Of a stretch of DNA of 49,289 bases, positions 24,001 to 30,669 are shown piece by piece (position 1 is the stretch's first letter; the number at the start of each line of letters is the position of its first letter). The position numbers and the translations under genes are program-made. Where the stretch lies: assembly GCA_012523545.1 (NCBI GenBank), contig JAAYIH010000054.1, forward strand, positions 1 to 49,289, read 5' to 3'. The DNA comes from Bacillota bacterium. GTDB taxonomy: Bacteria; Bacillota; Proteinivoracia; UBA4975. The notes beneath the pieces are model-generated. The model searched no databases and was not told the origin of the DNA. It worked only from the letters and a program-made list of their open reading frames with translations.

Positions 24001-26413
24001 CGGGCCGTCCCTGCAACCTCCCGAAGACTTGCTGTTTTTCAATGGCATCGGCGGCTTCAGCCGCGACGGCAGCGAATACGTTATCTGGCTGCGCCAGCGC
24101 CCGACCCCGGCGCCCTGGATCAATATTCTGGCCAACCCCCGCTTCGGCTGTACGGTGTCGGAGCAGGGCGGCGGCTATACCTTTGCCGAAAACAGCCGGG
24201 AAAACAAACTCACCCCCTGGTCCAATGACCCCGTATCAGATCCCCCGGGCGAAGTCCTGTATTTGCGCGACGAAGAAACGGGGGCGGTGTGGACCGTCAC
24301 CCCCGCGCCGCTGGGGGAAAAGGAAGGAACCCTTGTCGTGCACGGCAAGGGGTATACCAGGTTCTGCAGCAGCAGTCACGGCCTCAGTCACGAAATGACG
24401 GTTTTCGTGGCCAGGGACGACCCTGTCAAGCTCACATTGCTGCGCTTGAAGAACCACTCGGCGCAAAAGCGCACTTTGTCGCTGACGTACTATGTGCGTC
24501 CTGTGCTGGGCGTCAGCGAGCAGGCCGGCTGCGCGCATATCGTCTCGGCCATGGAGGGAGACATTTTTACGCTGCGTAACCCGTACAACGGCGATTTCCC
24601 CGGGCGCATAGCGTGGCTGAAAATGTCGCTGCCTGTTTCCGGATACACCGGGGACGACGCCGAGTTTTTGGGGGTGCCGGGAGACCTGTCCCGGCCGGCG
24701 GCGATGCGGCGGGAGGGATTGTCCAACACCGCCGGCGCCGGGCTGGACCCCTGTGCAGCCCTCCAGGGCCACGTCACCCTGGCGCCGGGGGAAGAGCGGG
24801 AAATCCTGCTCCAGCTGGGGCAGGGAACTGACATGGACGCCGTCCGGGAGATATCCGGCCGCTATACCCTCTCCGCAGCCCGCGCCGAGCTTGAGGCTGT
24901 GCAAGATTTCTGGCGCAGCCTTACCGAAAAGGTAAGCGCCCGCACGCCGGATCCCGCTTTGGACGTGCTGCTGGGCTGGCTGGTCTACCAGACCGTGGCC
25001 TGCCGCCTGTGGGCCAGGACTGGGTTTTACCAGTGCGGCGGCGCCTACGGATTCAGGGATCAGTTGCAGGATGCAGTGAACATGGCCCTGCTGGCGCCCC
25101 GGCTGACGCGCCGGCAAATCCTGCTTCACGCCGCCCACCAGTTTAAGGAAGGAGATGTGCAGCACTGGTGGCATCCCGGCACCAACAACCGCGGCGTGCG
25201 CACGCGCTTTTCCGACGACCTGCTCTGGCTTCCCTATGCAGTGGCCGAATACATTGAATTGACCGGCGACGCGGCCATCCTGGACGAAGAAATCCCCTTC
25301 CTAGAGGCGGCTCCTTTGGCGGAAGGGGAAGACGAGCGGTACGGTGAAGCCGAGGCGGGCGGGGAAACGGCCAGTTTGTATGAGCATTGCCGGCGGGCCA
25401 TTCAGCGCGCTTTGCGTTTTGGCCGCCACGGCATCCCCCTGATGGGGTCCGGAGACTGGAATGATGGCATGAGCACCGTGGGCAACCGCGGACAGGGGGA
25501 AAGCGTATGGCTGGGTTGGTTCCTGATTTACATCCTGCGGCGCTTCGCTCCCCTGTGCCGGGCCCGGGGCGACGCTGCCCTGGCAGAGCACTGGCTGGCC
25601 CAGGCGCAAAACATTGCCCGGGCCTTGGAGGAGAAAGGCTGGGACGGGCGCTGGTACCGGCGGGCGTACTTCGACGACGGCACGCCGCTGGGTTCCGCCG
25701 AAAACCCGGAATGCTCCATCGACTCCATCGCCCAGTCCTGGGCGGTCATTGCCGGCGGCGATCGCCGGGACCGCCAGGAGGAAGCCATGGCGGAGGTGCT
25801 GGCGCGGCTGGTCAATGAAGAGCAAGGCCTGATAATGTTGCTGGCGCCGCCCTTTGACAAGAGCGACCTTAATCCCGGTTACATCAAGGGCTACCCGCCG
25901 GGGGTGAGGGAAAACGGCGGCCAGTATACCCATGCCGCCTGTTGGGTCATTCAGGCCATGGCCCTTTTGGGCCGCGGCGACGCCGCCGGCAATTTGCTGC
26001 AGCTCATTAACCCCGTCAACCACAGCCGCACCCACAAGGAATGCTTTACCTACAAAACCGAACCCTATGTGCTGGCTGCCGATGTCTATACGGTTGCGCC
26101 CCACACCGGCCGGGGGGGGTGGACATGGTACACCGGCGCCGCCGGCTGGCTGTTCAGGGTGTGCGTGCAAAACATTTTAGGCCTGCGGCGCCGCGGAGAG
26201 ATGCTGGTCATCGAGCCCTGCATACCCCGGGAATGGCGGGAATACACCCTTCAGTACCGCTGGGGAACGGCTCTCTACCTCATTCATGTCCGCAATCCCC
26301 ACGGCGTTTGCACCGGGGTGCGGGAACTGCGCCTGGACGGCCGCAGTGTGGAGTGCGTTCCCTTGCAGGACGACGGCAAAGAGCACAGGGTGGAAGTCAT
26401 TCTCGGCCGGTAA
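18011..26413 (+). CDS. cyclic beta-1,2-glucan synthase (NdvB/ChvB/Cgs type)
   Basis: At 2800 residues this is the length of the proteobacterial cyclic glucan synthases. An N-terminal helix and cytoplasmic region lead to a GT84 glycosyltransferase flanked by membrane helices (about 395-425 and 780-940), with Asp599-Ala-Asp601 and QRHHRW (741-746). A glycoamylase-like domain follows (about 975-1500, with 'GVSESGYYAFDYRLNY' near 1365 and 'AHHQGMS'). Two GH94-type regions complete it, the second with the phosphorylase catalytic motif GDWNDGM (Asp2482, Asp2485). Such enzymes build beta-1,2-glucan from UDP-glucose on themselves, trim it and close the ring. ATG 18011 overlaps the preceding stop. The product would be an envelope or secreted glucan; no dedicated exporter is adjacent. 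Confidence 0.93.
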   Translation: MMAVELVLLAAVLAVLVLAMSGRWRKPAIWFDGAILPPEELKAHAAKLGRLYRVAPRRRGCALTLRRLKQNFSRITQAYTCTAEDLSRELEVAPAGEWLLDNYYVVEEHVREMLLSVRGKRFRELPVLANGTYRGHPRIYALALELVAHTDGNLDRDVLVNFFNAFQEEQPLTIAEIWSLSLMLRVALVEKIRDVCRGLLATHRNWRLAEEMLRRPEQGAERLRAMACPEPALVERLLEVMRQSDADNQALRDAIGARLLDVDCNIEELVQRSHRAEAARATSLGNAVTSLKNIAAWNWNALFEALCPVDKVFQKDEIYRLMDFESRNYYRLQVQRLARRARVSEVRVAKLAMACAEQGGRGLEGHCGYYLLDAGRNILLQKLGKKGRRLSLTPGAYILAVVLLTLTLAGGAGMYGGRWSWAAAAFSAIPASQVAVSLLRSVLVRLRKPAFLPKLEYADGIPPEAATLVVVPTLLTGVDQAREMVRRLEVHCLANPHDNLYFALLGDFRDAPQQNLPEDEEIAAAVRDGVAALNARMGEERFFALLRRRSYSQTQGKWMGWERKRGALMELNALLMGEEGGSFLGRPRLPRVKYVLTVDADTRLPIDMVKKLVGAISHPINRVHLDERGNVARGYGLIQPRIGVSVESTNRSKFARIMAGPAGLDTYTTAVSDVYQDWFAQGVFTGKGIYDVAAARQRLAVIPENSVLSHDLLEGSLLRTGLATDLELVDDFPTTYRAFVQRHHRWTRGDWQLVVWLGRKSPLGLLNRWQILDNLRRSLVPPALLALLAAGLTVLPGSPLFWAGLFLTVQLAPGILGLLDFNWAGYIDNIAAGGGAGRPWGPHLALAQLGVDLAVLPHTAWINLDAIVRTCWRVFVSRKNLLEWTTAAQAEQEKGGVPMVRPALALVLLLAVAIAMLRPQNLAVYAPFLALWLWAPRLVQRLSRREDAAAPAPGREEARTLRQLARKTWYYYQDLVGPQSSHLPPDNYQVDPPNGIDTRTSPTNIGFYLLAVLAARDFGFISTLELVRRLDATLDSVEKMRRWKGHLFNWYDTRDLELLRPWFVSTVDSGNFVTMLVVLARGLREYLDRPVIDAGAFQGLMDTLEAEVPVPKELDIVQWSALIADLEKEGRGGRAGQLLSWLREEVDALFPRQDLMASPPRFLGKEAYRPLARVVEEVQKIPSLGNLVRCYDRGLAAVESCLPAARKEEQGYLLALRDEMQRCRAAAGLLADALENLAQRAEKIVAETDFSALYNRERDLFSIGYSVDEEKLLDSYYDLLASEARIASFLAVVCRWVPVRHWLKPGRAATRIGGKRALVSWAGTMFEYLMPALFHRTYPNTLLAETVETVIDAQQRYARKRNRPWGVSESGYYAFDYRLNYQYKAFGIPDLGLKRGLAEDMVVSSYSTFLALPFAPRAAADNLAALREQGLEGEYGLYEAVDYTPARTGGHDRRIVKSYMAHHQGMSLVALANYLLDFAMVRRFHADPRVEAGKLLLQERIPLQPVLTKKIREPVLPLKHNFDKDPEVVRSFGVPRSPLPNCHLLSNGSYTVLLTDSGSGFSKREHIQVSRWRAERHFRHGTFIFIKSLNNDRVWSATYAPLGQEPDFYRVRFKQDRASYFREDRYIDTRTDVIVSGEDNAEIRQVVLTNHSNRTVELEVTSYLEVALSHQAADVAHPAFNKLFVQTELLAEHNCLIASRRPRAHGEEWLYAMHQAVVEGESIGTLQYETDRARFLGRGRDITRPVALHQPLSNSAGAVLDPIFSLRRQIRLGPGQTGVVTFITAQGTRTEILKLAEKYRDAGAVKRAFDLAYTRSLVETRFLNIGSELLRASLQALGHLLFPSPLRRRYASAIAHNTLSQRALWAQGISGDNPIVLVEAAGTQDLDMVEEALRAHEYWRFKGLMVDLVILTSGGGYFEPVRDAVRQMAELSQIAELDRPGGVYIRNVHQLTEAERLLFRAAARLVLKGGRSLARQLEGELPQWPGDKVFSGTGEYTGPSLQPPEDLLFFNGIGGFSRDGSEYVIWLRQRPTPAPWINILANPRFGCTVSEQGGGYTFAENSRENKLTPWSNDPVSDPPGEVLYLRDEETGAVWTVTPAPLGEKEGTLVVHGKGYTRFCSSSHGLSHEMTVFVARDDPVKLTLLRLKNHSAQKRTLSLTYYVRPVLGVSEQAGCAHIVSAMEGDIFTLRNPYNGDFPGRIAWLKMSLPVSGYTGDDAEFLGVPGDLSRPAAMRREGLSNTAGAGLDPCAALQGHVTLAPGEEREILLQLGQGTDMDAVREISGRYTLSAARAELEAVQDFWRSLTEKVSARTPDPALDVLLGWLVYQTVACRLWARTGFYQCGGAYGFRDQLQDAVNMALLAPRLTRRQILLHAAHQFKEGDVQHWWHPGTNNRGVRTRFSDDLLWLPYAVAEYIELTGDAAILDEEIPFLEAAPLAEGEDERYGEAEAGGETASLYEHCRRAIQRALRFGRHGIPLMGSGDWNDGMSTVGNRGQGESVWLGWFLIYILRRFAPLCRARGDAALAEHWLAQAQNIARALEEKGWDGRWYRRAYFDDGTPLGSAENPECSIDSIAQSWAVIAGGDRRDRQEEAMAEVLARLVNEEQGLIMLLAPPFDKSDLNPGYIKGYPPGVRENGGQYTHAACWVIQAMALLGRGDAAGNLLQLINPVNHSRTHKECFTYKTEPYVLAADVYTVAPHTGRGGWTWYTGAAGWLFRVCVQNILGLRRRGEMLVIEPCIPREWREYTLQYRWGTALYLIHVRNPHGVCTGVRELRLDGRSVECVPLQDDGKEHRVEVILGR

Positions 26414-26441
26414 AAAAAGCAGCCTCGGGGGCTGCTTTTTT
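26412..26441. terminator. bidirectional terminator after glucan synthase
   Basis: GCAGCC (26419-26424) pairs with GGCTGC (26430-26435), extended by A/T pairs, with T-runs on both strands. It serves the + strand glucan synthase and the converging - strand gene, whose TAA stop lies inside it. Confidence 0.9.
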
Positions 26442-27333
26442 ATTCGCCTGCTGCGGCGGCCTCATCAGCCAGGGGGAAGGGCTGCTTTTTCAGCATTTTT
26501 CTAAGGTGTTTTTGGTTCCACAAGTATATGTTCATGCGTTCGGCAGCCTTGGCAATGGGGCGGCCGAAACGGCCGGCGGTAATGAGGATGGCTTTGTTGC
26601 AATGGTGGGACTGGGCAAAGCTGCGCAACTCGTCCAGGGAATTGACGGTTACCTTCTTTTTCCAATCCTTGACCTGGACATAGGCGCGGATTCCGCCCCG
26701 GACAGCAATGAAATCTCCGCCGAATATACCCTGGTAAACCACCTGTTCTATGCGGAAATTTTGGCTGTTGAAAAACTCCAGGACGTCATTGGCCAGCTTG
26801 GAAGACAGGTAGGGCAGGGGAGAAGTTTGCTGGATGCCGCCGGGGAGCCCGGAGTCGGCGTCCTCCACCGGCTGCGGCTCGGGATCCAGCACCGGCTCCC
26901 GGGAGGGCAGCGGTTCGGGAGCGGGGACGGCGGCAACAAATTCCTCTGGGATCTGGGCGGGATGGGGCTCGGGGTCCGGCTCTGTTTCCTCCTGCTCTTC
27001 TTCGTGGCGGCGATAGACGATTACGGGTTCGTCGCCCACTTCCACAGACTCAGTTTCCCGGGCCTGCTTTTTCCGGGCTTTTTTGGGTTTCTTGGCTTTC
27101 TTGGGTTGTTCGATATCTTCCTCATCCTCATCGACATCCCGGCGGCCATAAACAATGACGGGCTCGGGCCCAACTTCGACAAATTCATTGTCTCCGCGGC
27201 GCTTTCTCCTGGCCAACATCAAGATGAGGAGCAGGAACAAAGCGCCGGAGCCGGCAATGAGGAGCATGTAATCCTGGATATATACCGAAAGCTCATCGTA
27301 TAGCGAGGTGATGATGTCCAATATTTCTTCCAT
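26440..27333 (-). CDS. membrane-anchored Mrr-like PD-(D/E)XK nuclease-fold protein
   Basis: The 297-residue protein has one membrane helix (about residues 24-42). A long acidic, Lys- and Pro-rich linker follows (45-160), and a C-terminal Mrr/type IV restriction-like domain (175-285). Asp207 in 'FGGDF' and Gln220-Val-Lys222 match the catalytic core, and 'KAILITAGRFGRPI' is the usual downstream segment. The linker holds two copies of 'EVGxEPVIVYxRR'. ATG 27333 is chosen because GGAGG lies nine bases upstream; the earlier ATG at 27342 is too close to it. Membrane-tethered Mrr-like proteins occur in Firmicutes, but their role is poorly known; they may act on incoming or damaged DNA. There is no methylase nearby. 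Confidence 0.8.
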   Translation of the reverse strand: MEEILDIITSLYDELSVYIQDYMLLIAGSGALFLLLILMLARRKRRGDNEFVEVGPEPVIVYGRRDVDEDEEDIEQPKKAKKPKKARKKQARETESVEVGDEPVIVYRRHEEEQEETEPDPEPHPAQIPEEFVAAVPAPEPLPSREPVLDPEPQPVEDADSGLPGGIQQTSPLPYLSSKLANDVLEFFNSQNFRIEQVVYQGIFGGDFIAVRGGIRAYVQVKDWKKKVTVNSLDELRSFAQSHHCNKAILITAGRFGRPIAKAAERMNIYLWNQKHLRKMLKKQPFPLADEAAAAGE

Positions 27334-27450
27334 AGCACACATCCTCCCAGGTATATTGCCACAAAATTACTTTCTAATTTCCATATTCGCCGCAGGTTTG
27401 GATTTTCCTGCCTGTGCCGGCGGAAGCGGGTTTCCGGGCTGGGGCAAAGC

Positions 27451-27472
27451 AAAAAGGGACCTTGCGGTCCCT
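27451..27472 (-). terminator. terminator of D,D-carboxypeptidase gene
   Basis: A 7-bp stem (27455-27461 with 27466-27472) with a TTGC loop is followed by five Ts on the - strand. The TAG stop overlaps the stem. Confidence 0.87.
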
Positions 27473-28826
27473 ACATGCCGAAACGTTTTTTGCGCGTCTT
27501 GAAAATACTGCGCCGCCTCTTGCGCCGGCGGCCTGCCCGGAAGGCAGCTGCAGCAGAAGCGCCAAGGCTGAGAAAGACCAGGCCGGGCCGGAGCACCGGG
27601 CGCCACCAGGGCATGGCGGCCACCGGTTCGGTGACCACCAGGGGGGTTTTAAACAGCTCCTGGTCGTCCAGGGAGAAGACCAGCTCCCCCACCACCTGGT
27701 CTTTGTCCAGGGGGGCGGCCAGAGTCGGCTTTTCAGCGGCGGAAAGACGGGAAGCGACAGCGCCTGCCACAGCCTCCGGGAGCAGGCGCACCGAGCTGCA
27801 GATGCGGGAAACATCCCGGCGGGGGAAGACGGCTGCAAAGCCCCGGGCGGCGGCAATGTCCACCCGGTCGGGCTGGCCGACATCCTGACCGGCAACGGTC
27901 GCCCTTTGCACGATTTCGTTGGCTTCCACCAGTTGCAGCCATACGTAGTTGGCAAACCCGTACTCCAGCAGCCCAACAGAATCCAGCCAGCGCCCGTCTT
28001 TGGAGGTGTTGAGGACAACGGCAATAAGTTCCAGGTCATCCCGGGCCGCCGAGGCCACTATGCAAAAGCCGGCGGGGCCGGTGTACCCGGTCTTGATGCC
28101 GGTGGCGTGTTCGTAGGAAAATTGGTAGGGCCTGATGAGAAGATTGGTGTTGCCCCAGGGGCGGACGTATTCCCCTGTCCAGGTTTGGGGAGTGAAATGG
28201 CCGGTGGCAACCACTTCCCGCAACAGAGGGTGTGCCATGGCCGCCCGGGCAATCAGGGCCAGGTCGCGGGCGGTGGTATAGTGCTCGTCGTCGTGATAGC
28301 CGTCGGGCGCGGTGAAATTGGAGTGCATCGCCCCCAGTTCCCGGGCGCGCCGGTTCATCCTTTCCACAAAGACATCCAGGGCTGCGCCGATGGGCAAATC
28401 CGGGTTGCCGGCAATTTTGCGCCCGATGTGCACGGCAATGGTGTAGGCGGCATCGTTGCCGGAGGGCAACATCAGGCCGTAAAGCAATTCGCGCAGGGTC
28501 AGCCGGTCTTCTGCCATGAGGCCGGCTTTGCTGCTGTCCCAGGGGATCCACAGCACCTCGTTGCCCACGGTGACCATCTCGTCCACATCGCCTTCTTCCA
28601 CTGCGATGAGGGCGGTGAGGATTTTGGTAGTACTGGCGGGAAACATCTGCTTGTCCGCATTTTTTGCGTAAAGAACGGCGCCGGTTTTCTGCTCCACGAG
28701 GATGGCGGCTTCGGCGGCCGTTTCCGGATAATCTGCCTGGGCGGCATAGATTGTGGCTACGCTGCCGGTGAGTACCATTAGTGTAATTGCGGCAAAGACA
28801 AGTACAAAAACAGTAGCTCGTTTCAT
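27471..28826 (-). CDS. dac: D-alanyl-D-alanine carboxypeptidase (peptidase S11, DacA/DacF type)
   Basis: The 451-residue protein has a signal sequence ending near residue 31. The penicillin-binding catalytic motifs are Ser65-Thr-Thr-Lys68, an SGN motif around 127 and Lys245-Thr-Gly. A PBP5-like C-terminal beta domain (about 290-390) and a membrane anchor with a very basic Arg/Lys tail complete it. It trims the terminal D-Ala from peptidoglycan stem peptides outside the membrane. ATG 28826 has GAGGGG eight bases upstream on the - strand; a GTG six bases earlier is too close to that SD. Its gene is transcribed alone. Confidence 0.94.
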   Translation of the reverse strand: MKRATVFVLVFAAITLMVLTGSVATIYAAQADYPETAAEAAILVEQKTGAVLYAKNADKQMFPASTTKILTALIAVEEGDVDEMVTVGNEVLWIPWDSSKAGLMAEDRLTLRELLYGLMLPSGNDAAYTIAVHIGRKIAGNPDLPIGAALDVFVERMNRRARELGAMHSNFTAPDGYHDDEHYTTARDLALIARAAMAHPLLREVVATGHFTPQTWTGEYVRPWGNTNLLIRPYQFSYEHATGIKTGYTGPAGFCIVASAARDDLELIAVVLNTSKDGRWLDSVGLLEYGFANYVWLQLVEANEIVQRATVAGQDVGQPDRVDIAAARGFAAVFPRRDVSRICSSVRLLPEAVAGAVASRLSAAEKPTLAAPLDKDQVVGELVFSLDDQELFKTPLVVTEPVAAMPWWRPVLRPGLVFLSLGASAAAAFRAGRRRKRRRSIFKTRKKRFGM

Positions 28827-28893
28827 TATCACTGCCCCTCACTATGCTGCTATGTTAAATTGTAAAGCAACGGGCGGACAAATCCAACCCGAA

Positions 28894-28921
28894 CTTATAG
28901 TCTGTATAAAATTACCAGCAA
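28894..28921 (-). promoter_or_regulatory. candidate promoter of the carboxypeptidase gene
   Basis: On the - strand TTGCTG (28916-28921) and TATAAG (28894-28899) are 16 bases apart, about 70 bases before ATG 28826. The rest of the 28827-29025 gap shows no gene or strong hairpin. Confidence 0.5.
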
Positions 28922-29025
28922 TATTCATTTTTTGGCAGCGAGGACAGGTAACCGTTTGCGTCTGGCCCTGCCAGGCATACCCAAGCATCAGGCCCCGGCA
29001 CTAGCCTTTACCCCGCGATGCCCAA

Positions 29026-30132
29026 TTATTTGGGGGATTTAGCGCTGTGCAGAAGGGATTGCAGCTGCCTCTGGCAGCGGGCCAGATTATGCCCCCGCAG
29101 GATTTCGGTGAGCAGCCGCGCTCCCTCGTCCCGGGGAAAGAGCTCCATTTCCACGCCGTGTTCCAGGCAATAGACCAGGTCGGGTCCCCGGGCGGGGGAA
29201 GCCAGGATGGAAGCAATTTCCCGGGTAATCTGCTGTCGGAAAGCCTCGGCCTCCCGGTACACCAGGGCGGTGAGTTCCTTTTCCAGGGCCGGGTCGAGTT
29301 TGAGGTGGAGGGCGGCGCAGTTTTCCTCCAGGTGGCGCCGGTCGGCAGGGCCGGTGAGGGCGCCCGCTACCCCCGGCTGGGCCAGCACCCAGGCTATGGC
29401 GATTTGTGCCGGCGTGGCGCCGCTGTCCCGGGCCATTTCTTGCAGTTTGGCGGCAATGCGCAGACCTGATGCCAGTTTGTTGCGCCGGAACAGGGGATCG
29501 ATGCTGCGCAGGCCGGCGTCGGCCGGCTGAGAAGCCTCTCCCGCCAGCAATCCGCGCCCGGTGACGCTGAAAGCGATGATGCCGAAGGAGTATTTTTGCT
29601 GCAGGGAGCGCAGTTTTTGGTACTGGCCCGGCATGGCGCAGTGCATTTCCGCCATAACCAGGCGTGGATTGCCCTGTTCCAGATAAGCGGCAGTGCGGCT
29701 TGCCGGGAGGTGTCCCAGGCCGTAAGCGCGAATTTTGCCCTGGTCCTGCAGCTTTTCCAGAGTTTCCAATACTTCGTCGACAGCGGTAGCGTCGTCGTCA
29801 TAATGGACCAGGTACAGATCCAGGCAGTCGGTGCCGAGGCGGCGCAGGCTGGCATGGCAACTGGCCGTGATATGTTCCCGGCTCAGTCTTTCCGCGCCGG
29901 GATATGCGCCCACCTTGGTGGCAATGGTCACCTGGTCCCGGTGCCGGGCCAGGGCTTCGCCCAGGATTTCCTCGGTGTGGTAAAGAGGGGCTGTGTCAAA
30001 ATAGCGGATGCCCAGGTCATAGGCCAGGCGGATGAGCTGCACGGCTTCTGCCCGGCTCAATTTTTTGCCGTAGGCCCCGCCCAGGGCGTAACAGCCGTAC
30101 CCCAGCCGCGACTTGAGAAGGGCGCTATTCAT
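29026..30132 (-). CDS. aldo/keto reductase with C-terminal extension
   Basis: The 368-residue protein has the AKR barrel with catalytic Asp and Tyr in 'YFDTAPLYHTEE', Lys in 'IATKVG' and His in 'LVHYDD'. The barrel is complete by about residue 285. The remaining 80 residues form a helical extension with two Cys (in 'YCLEHG' and 'RCQRQL') not needed for the fold. It probably reduces aldehydes or ketones with NADPH. The ATG at 30132 overlaps the end of the MerR gene by eight bases, so it is translationally coupled to its likely regulator. A GGGGGG stretch serves as a weak SD. Confidence 0.88.
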   Translation of the reverse strand: MNSALLKSRLGYGCYALGGAYGKKLSRAEAVQLIRLAYDLGIRYFDTAPLYHTEEILGEALARHRDQVTIATKVGAYPGAERLSREHITASCHASLRRLGTDCLDLYLVHYDDDATAVDEVLETLEKLQDQGKIRAYGLGHLPASRTAAYLEQGNPRLVMAEMHCAMPGQYQKLRSLQQKYSFGIIAFSVTGRGLLAGEASQPADAGLRSIDPLFRRNKLASGLRIAAKLQEMARDSGATPAQIAIAWVLAQPGVAGALTGPADRRHLEENCAALHLKLDPALEKELTALVYREAEAFRQQITREIASILASPARGPDLVYCLEHGVEMELFPRDEGARLLTEILRGHNLARCQRQLQSLLHSAKSPK

Positions 30133-30520
30133 GCCGGTTCCCCCCGCCCAGGGCACGGTCAATTTTGGCCAGCAACGCACCCAGTTCGGCTTTGACGGCC
30201 CGCAGGCTTTTCTCCAGGTCTTCCACTTTGTCCAGCTGGGCAGACACCTGTTCCCGCAGGGCCAGGATGGCCCCGGCCGCCGGCCTCCCCGCCGCCAGGT
30301 CCTGGTCCACCTGCCGGTCTATGGCCAGGATGGTGCGGATTTCCGCCAGCGAAAACATCAGTTGCTTCATCTGCAGGATTGTCCGGATGCGGTTGAGGTC
30401 TTCGGCCCGGTAACGGCGCACCCGGCCATGGCGGGGAGGGGAGACCAGTCCGATGCGGTCGTAGTAGCGCAGGGTTTCCACGGAAATGTTCAGCTGTCTT
30501 GCAGCTTCGCCAATCAACAT
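30125..30520 (-). CDS. MerR-family transcriptional regulator
   Basis: The 131-residue protein has an N-terminal winged helix of the MerR type ('IGEAARQLNISVETLRYYDRIGL', then 'RYRAEDL'). A long coiled coil for dimerisation follows (about 80-120). No conserved Cys pair for metals is present in the C-terminal part, so the ligand is probably organic or redox. ATG 30520 follows GAGGTGG. The gene sits directly behind a promoter with the 19-bp spacer that MerR proteins activate, so it probably regulates itself and the coupled aldo/keto reductase. Confidence 0.92.
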   Translation of the reverse strand: MLIGEAARQLNISVETLRYYDRIGLVSPPRHGRVRRYRAEDLNRIRTILQMKQLMFSLAEIRTILAIDRQVDQDLAAGRPAAGAILALREQVSAQLDKVEDLEKSLRAVKAELGALLAKIDRALGGGNRHE

Positions 30521-30537
30521 AAAACCACCTCGCCTCC

Positions 30538-30568
30538 AGCATACCACCTGGACTTGACTCCAGGTCAA
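30538..30568 (-). promoter_or_regulatory. MerR-type promoter with 19-bp spacer and operator
   Basis: On the - strand TTGACC (30563-30568) and TATGCT (30538-30543) are separated by 19 bases instead of 17. The spacer holds a dyad, CCTGGA-N6-TCCAGG. This is the hallmark of promoters untwisted by MerR regulators. The predicted leader to ATG 30520 is only about 11 bases. Confidence 0.85.
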
Positions 30569-30669
30569 GGGTAAATGGGCATTTTTGCGCCATACGGGGG
30601 CAGGGCTGAACAGGAGTTCTGAAACCTGCTACCGAAATGATATAAATACCACGGGAAGGAGGAATGGCC

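Noticed and set aside
19775-24016. Very long open frame (1413 codons) on the - strand opposite the glucan synthase
   Set aside because: It is a high-G+C shadow of the + strand gene. The translation is Gly/Pro/Gln/His-rich with no recognisable domain, and the + strand frame carries GT84, glycoamylase and GH94 motifs throughout.
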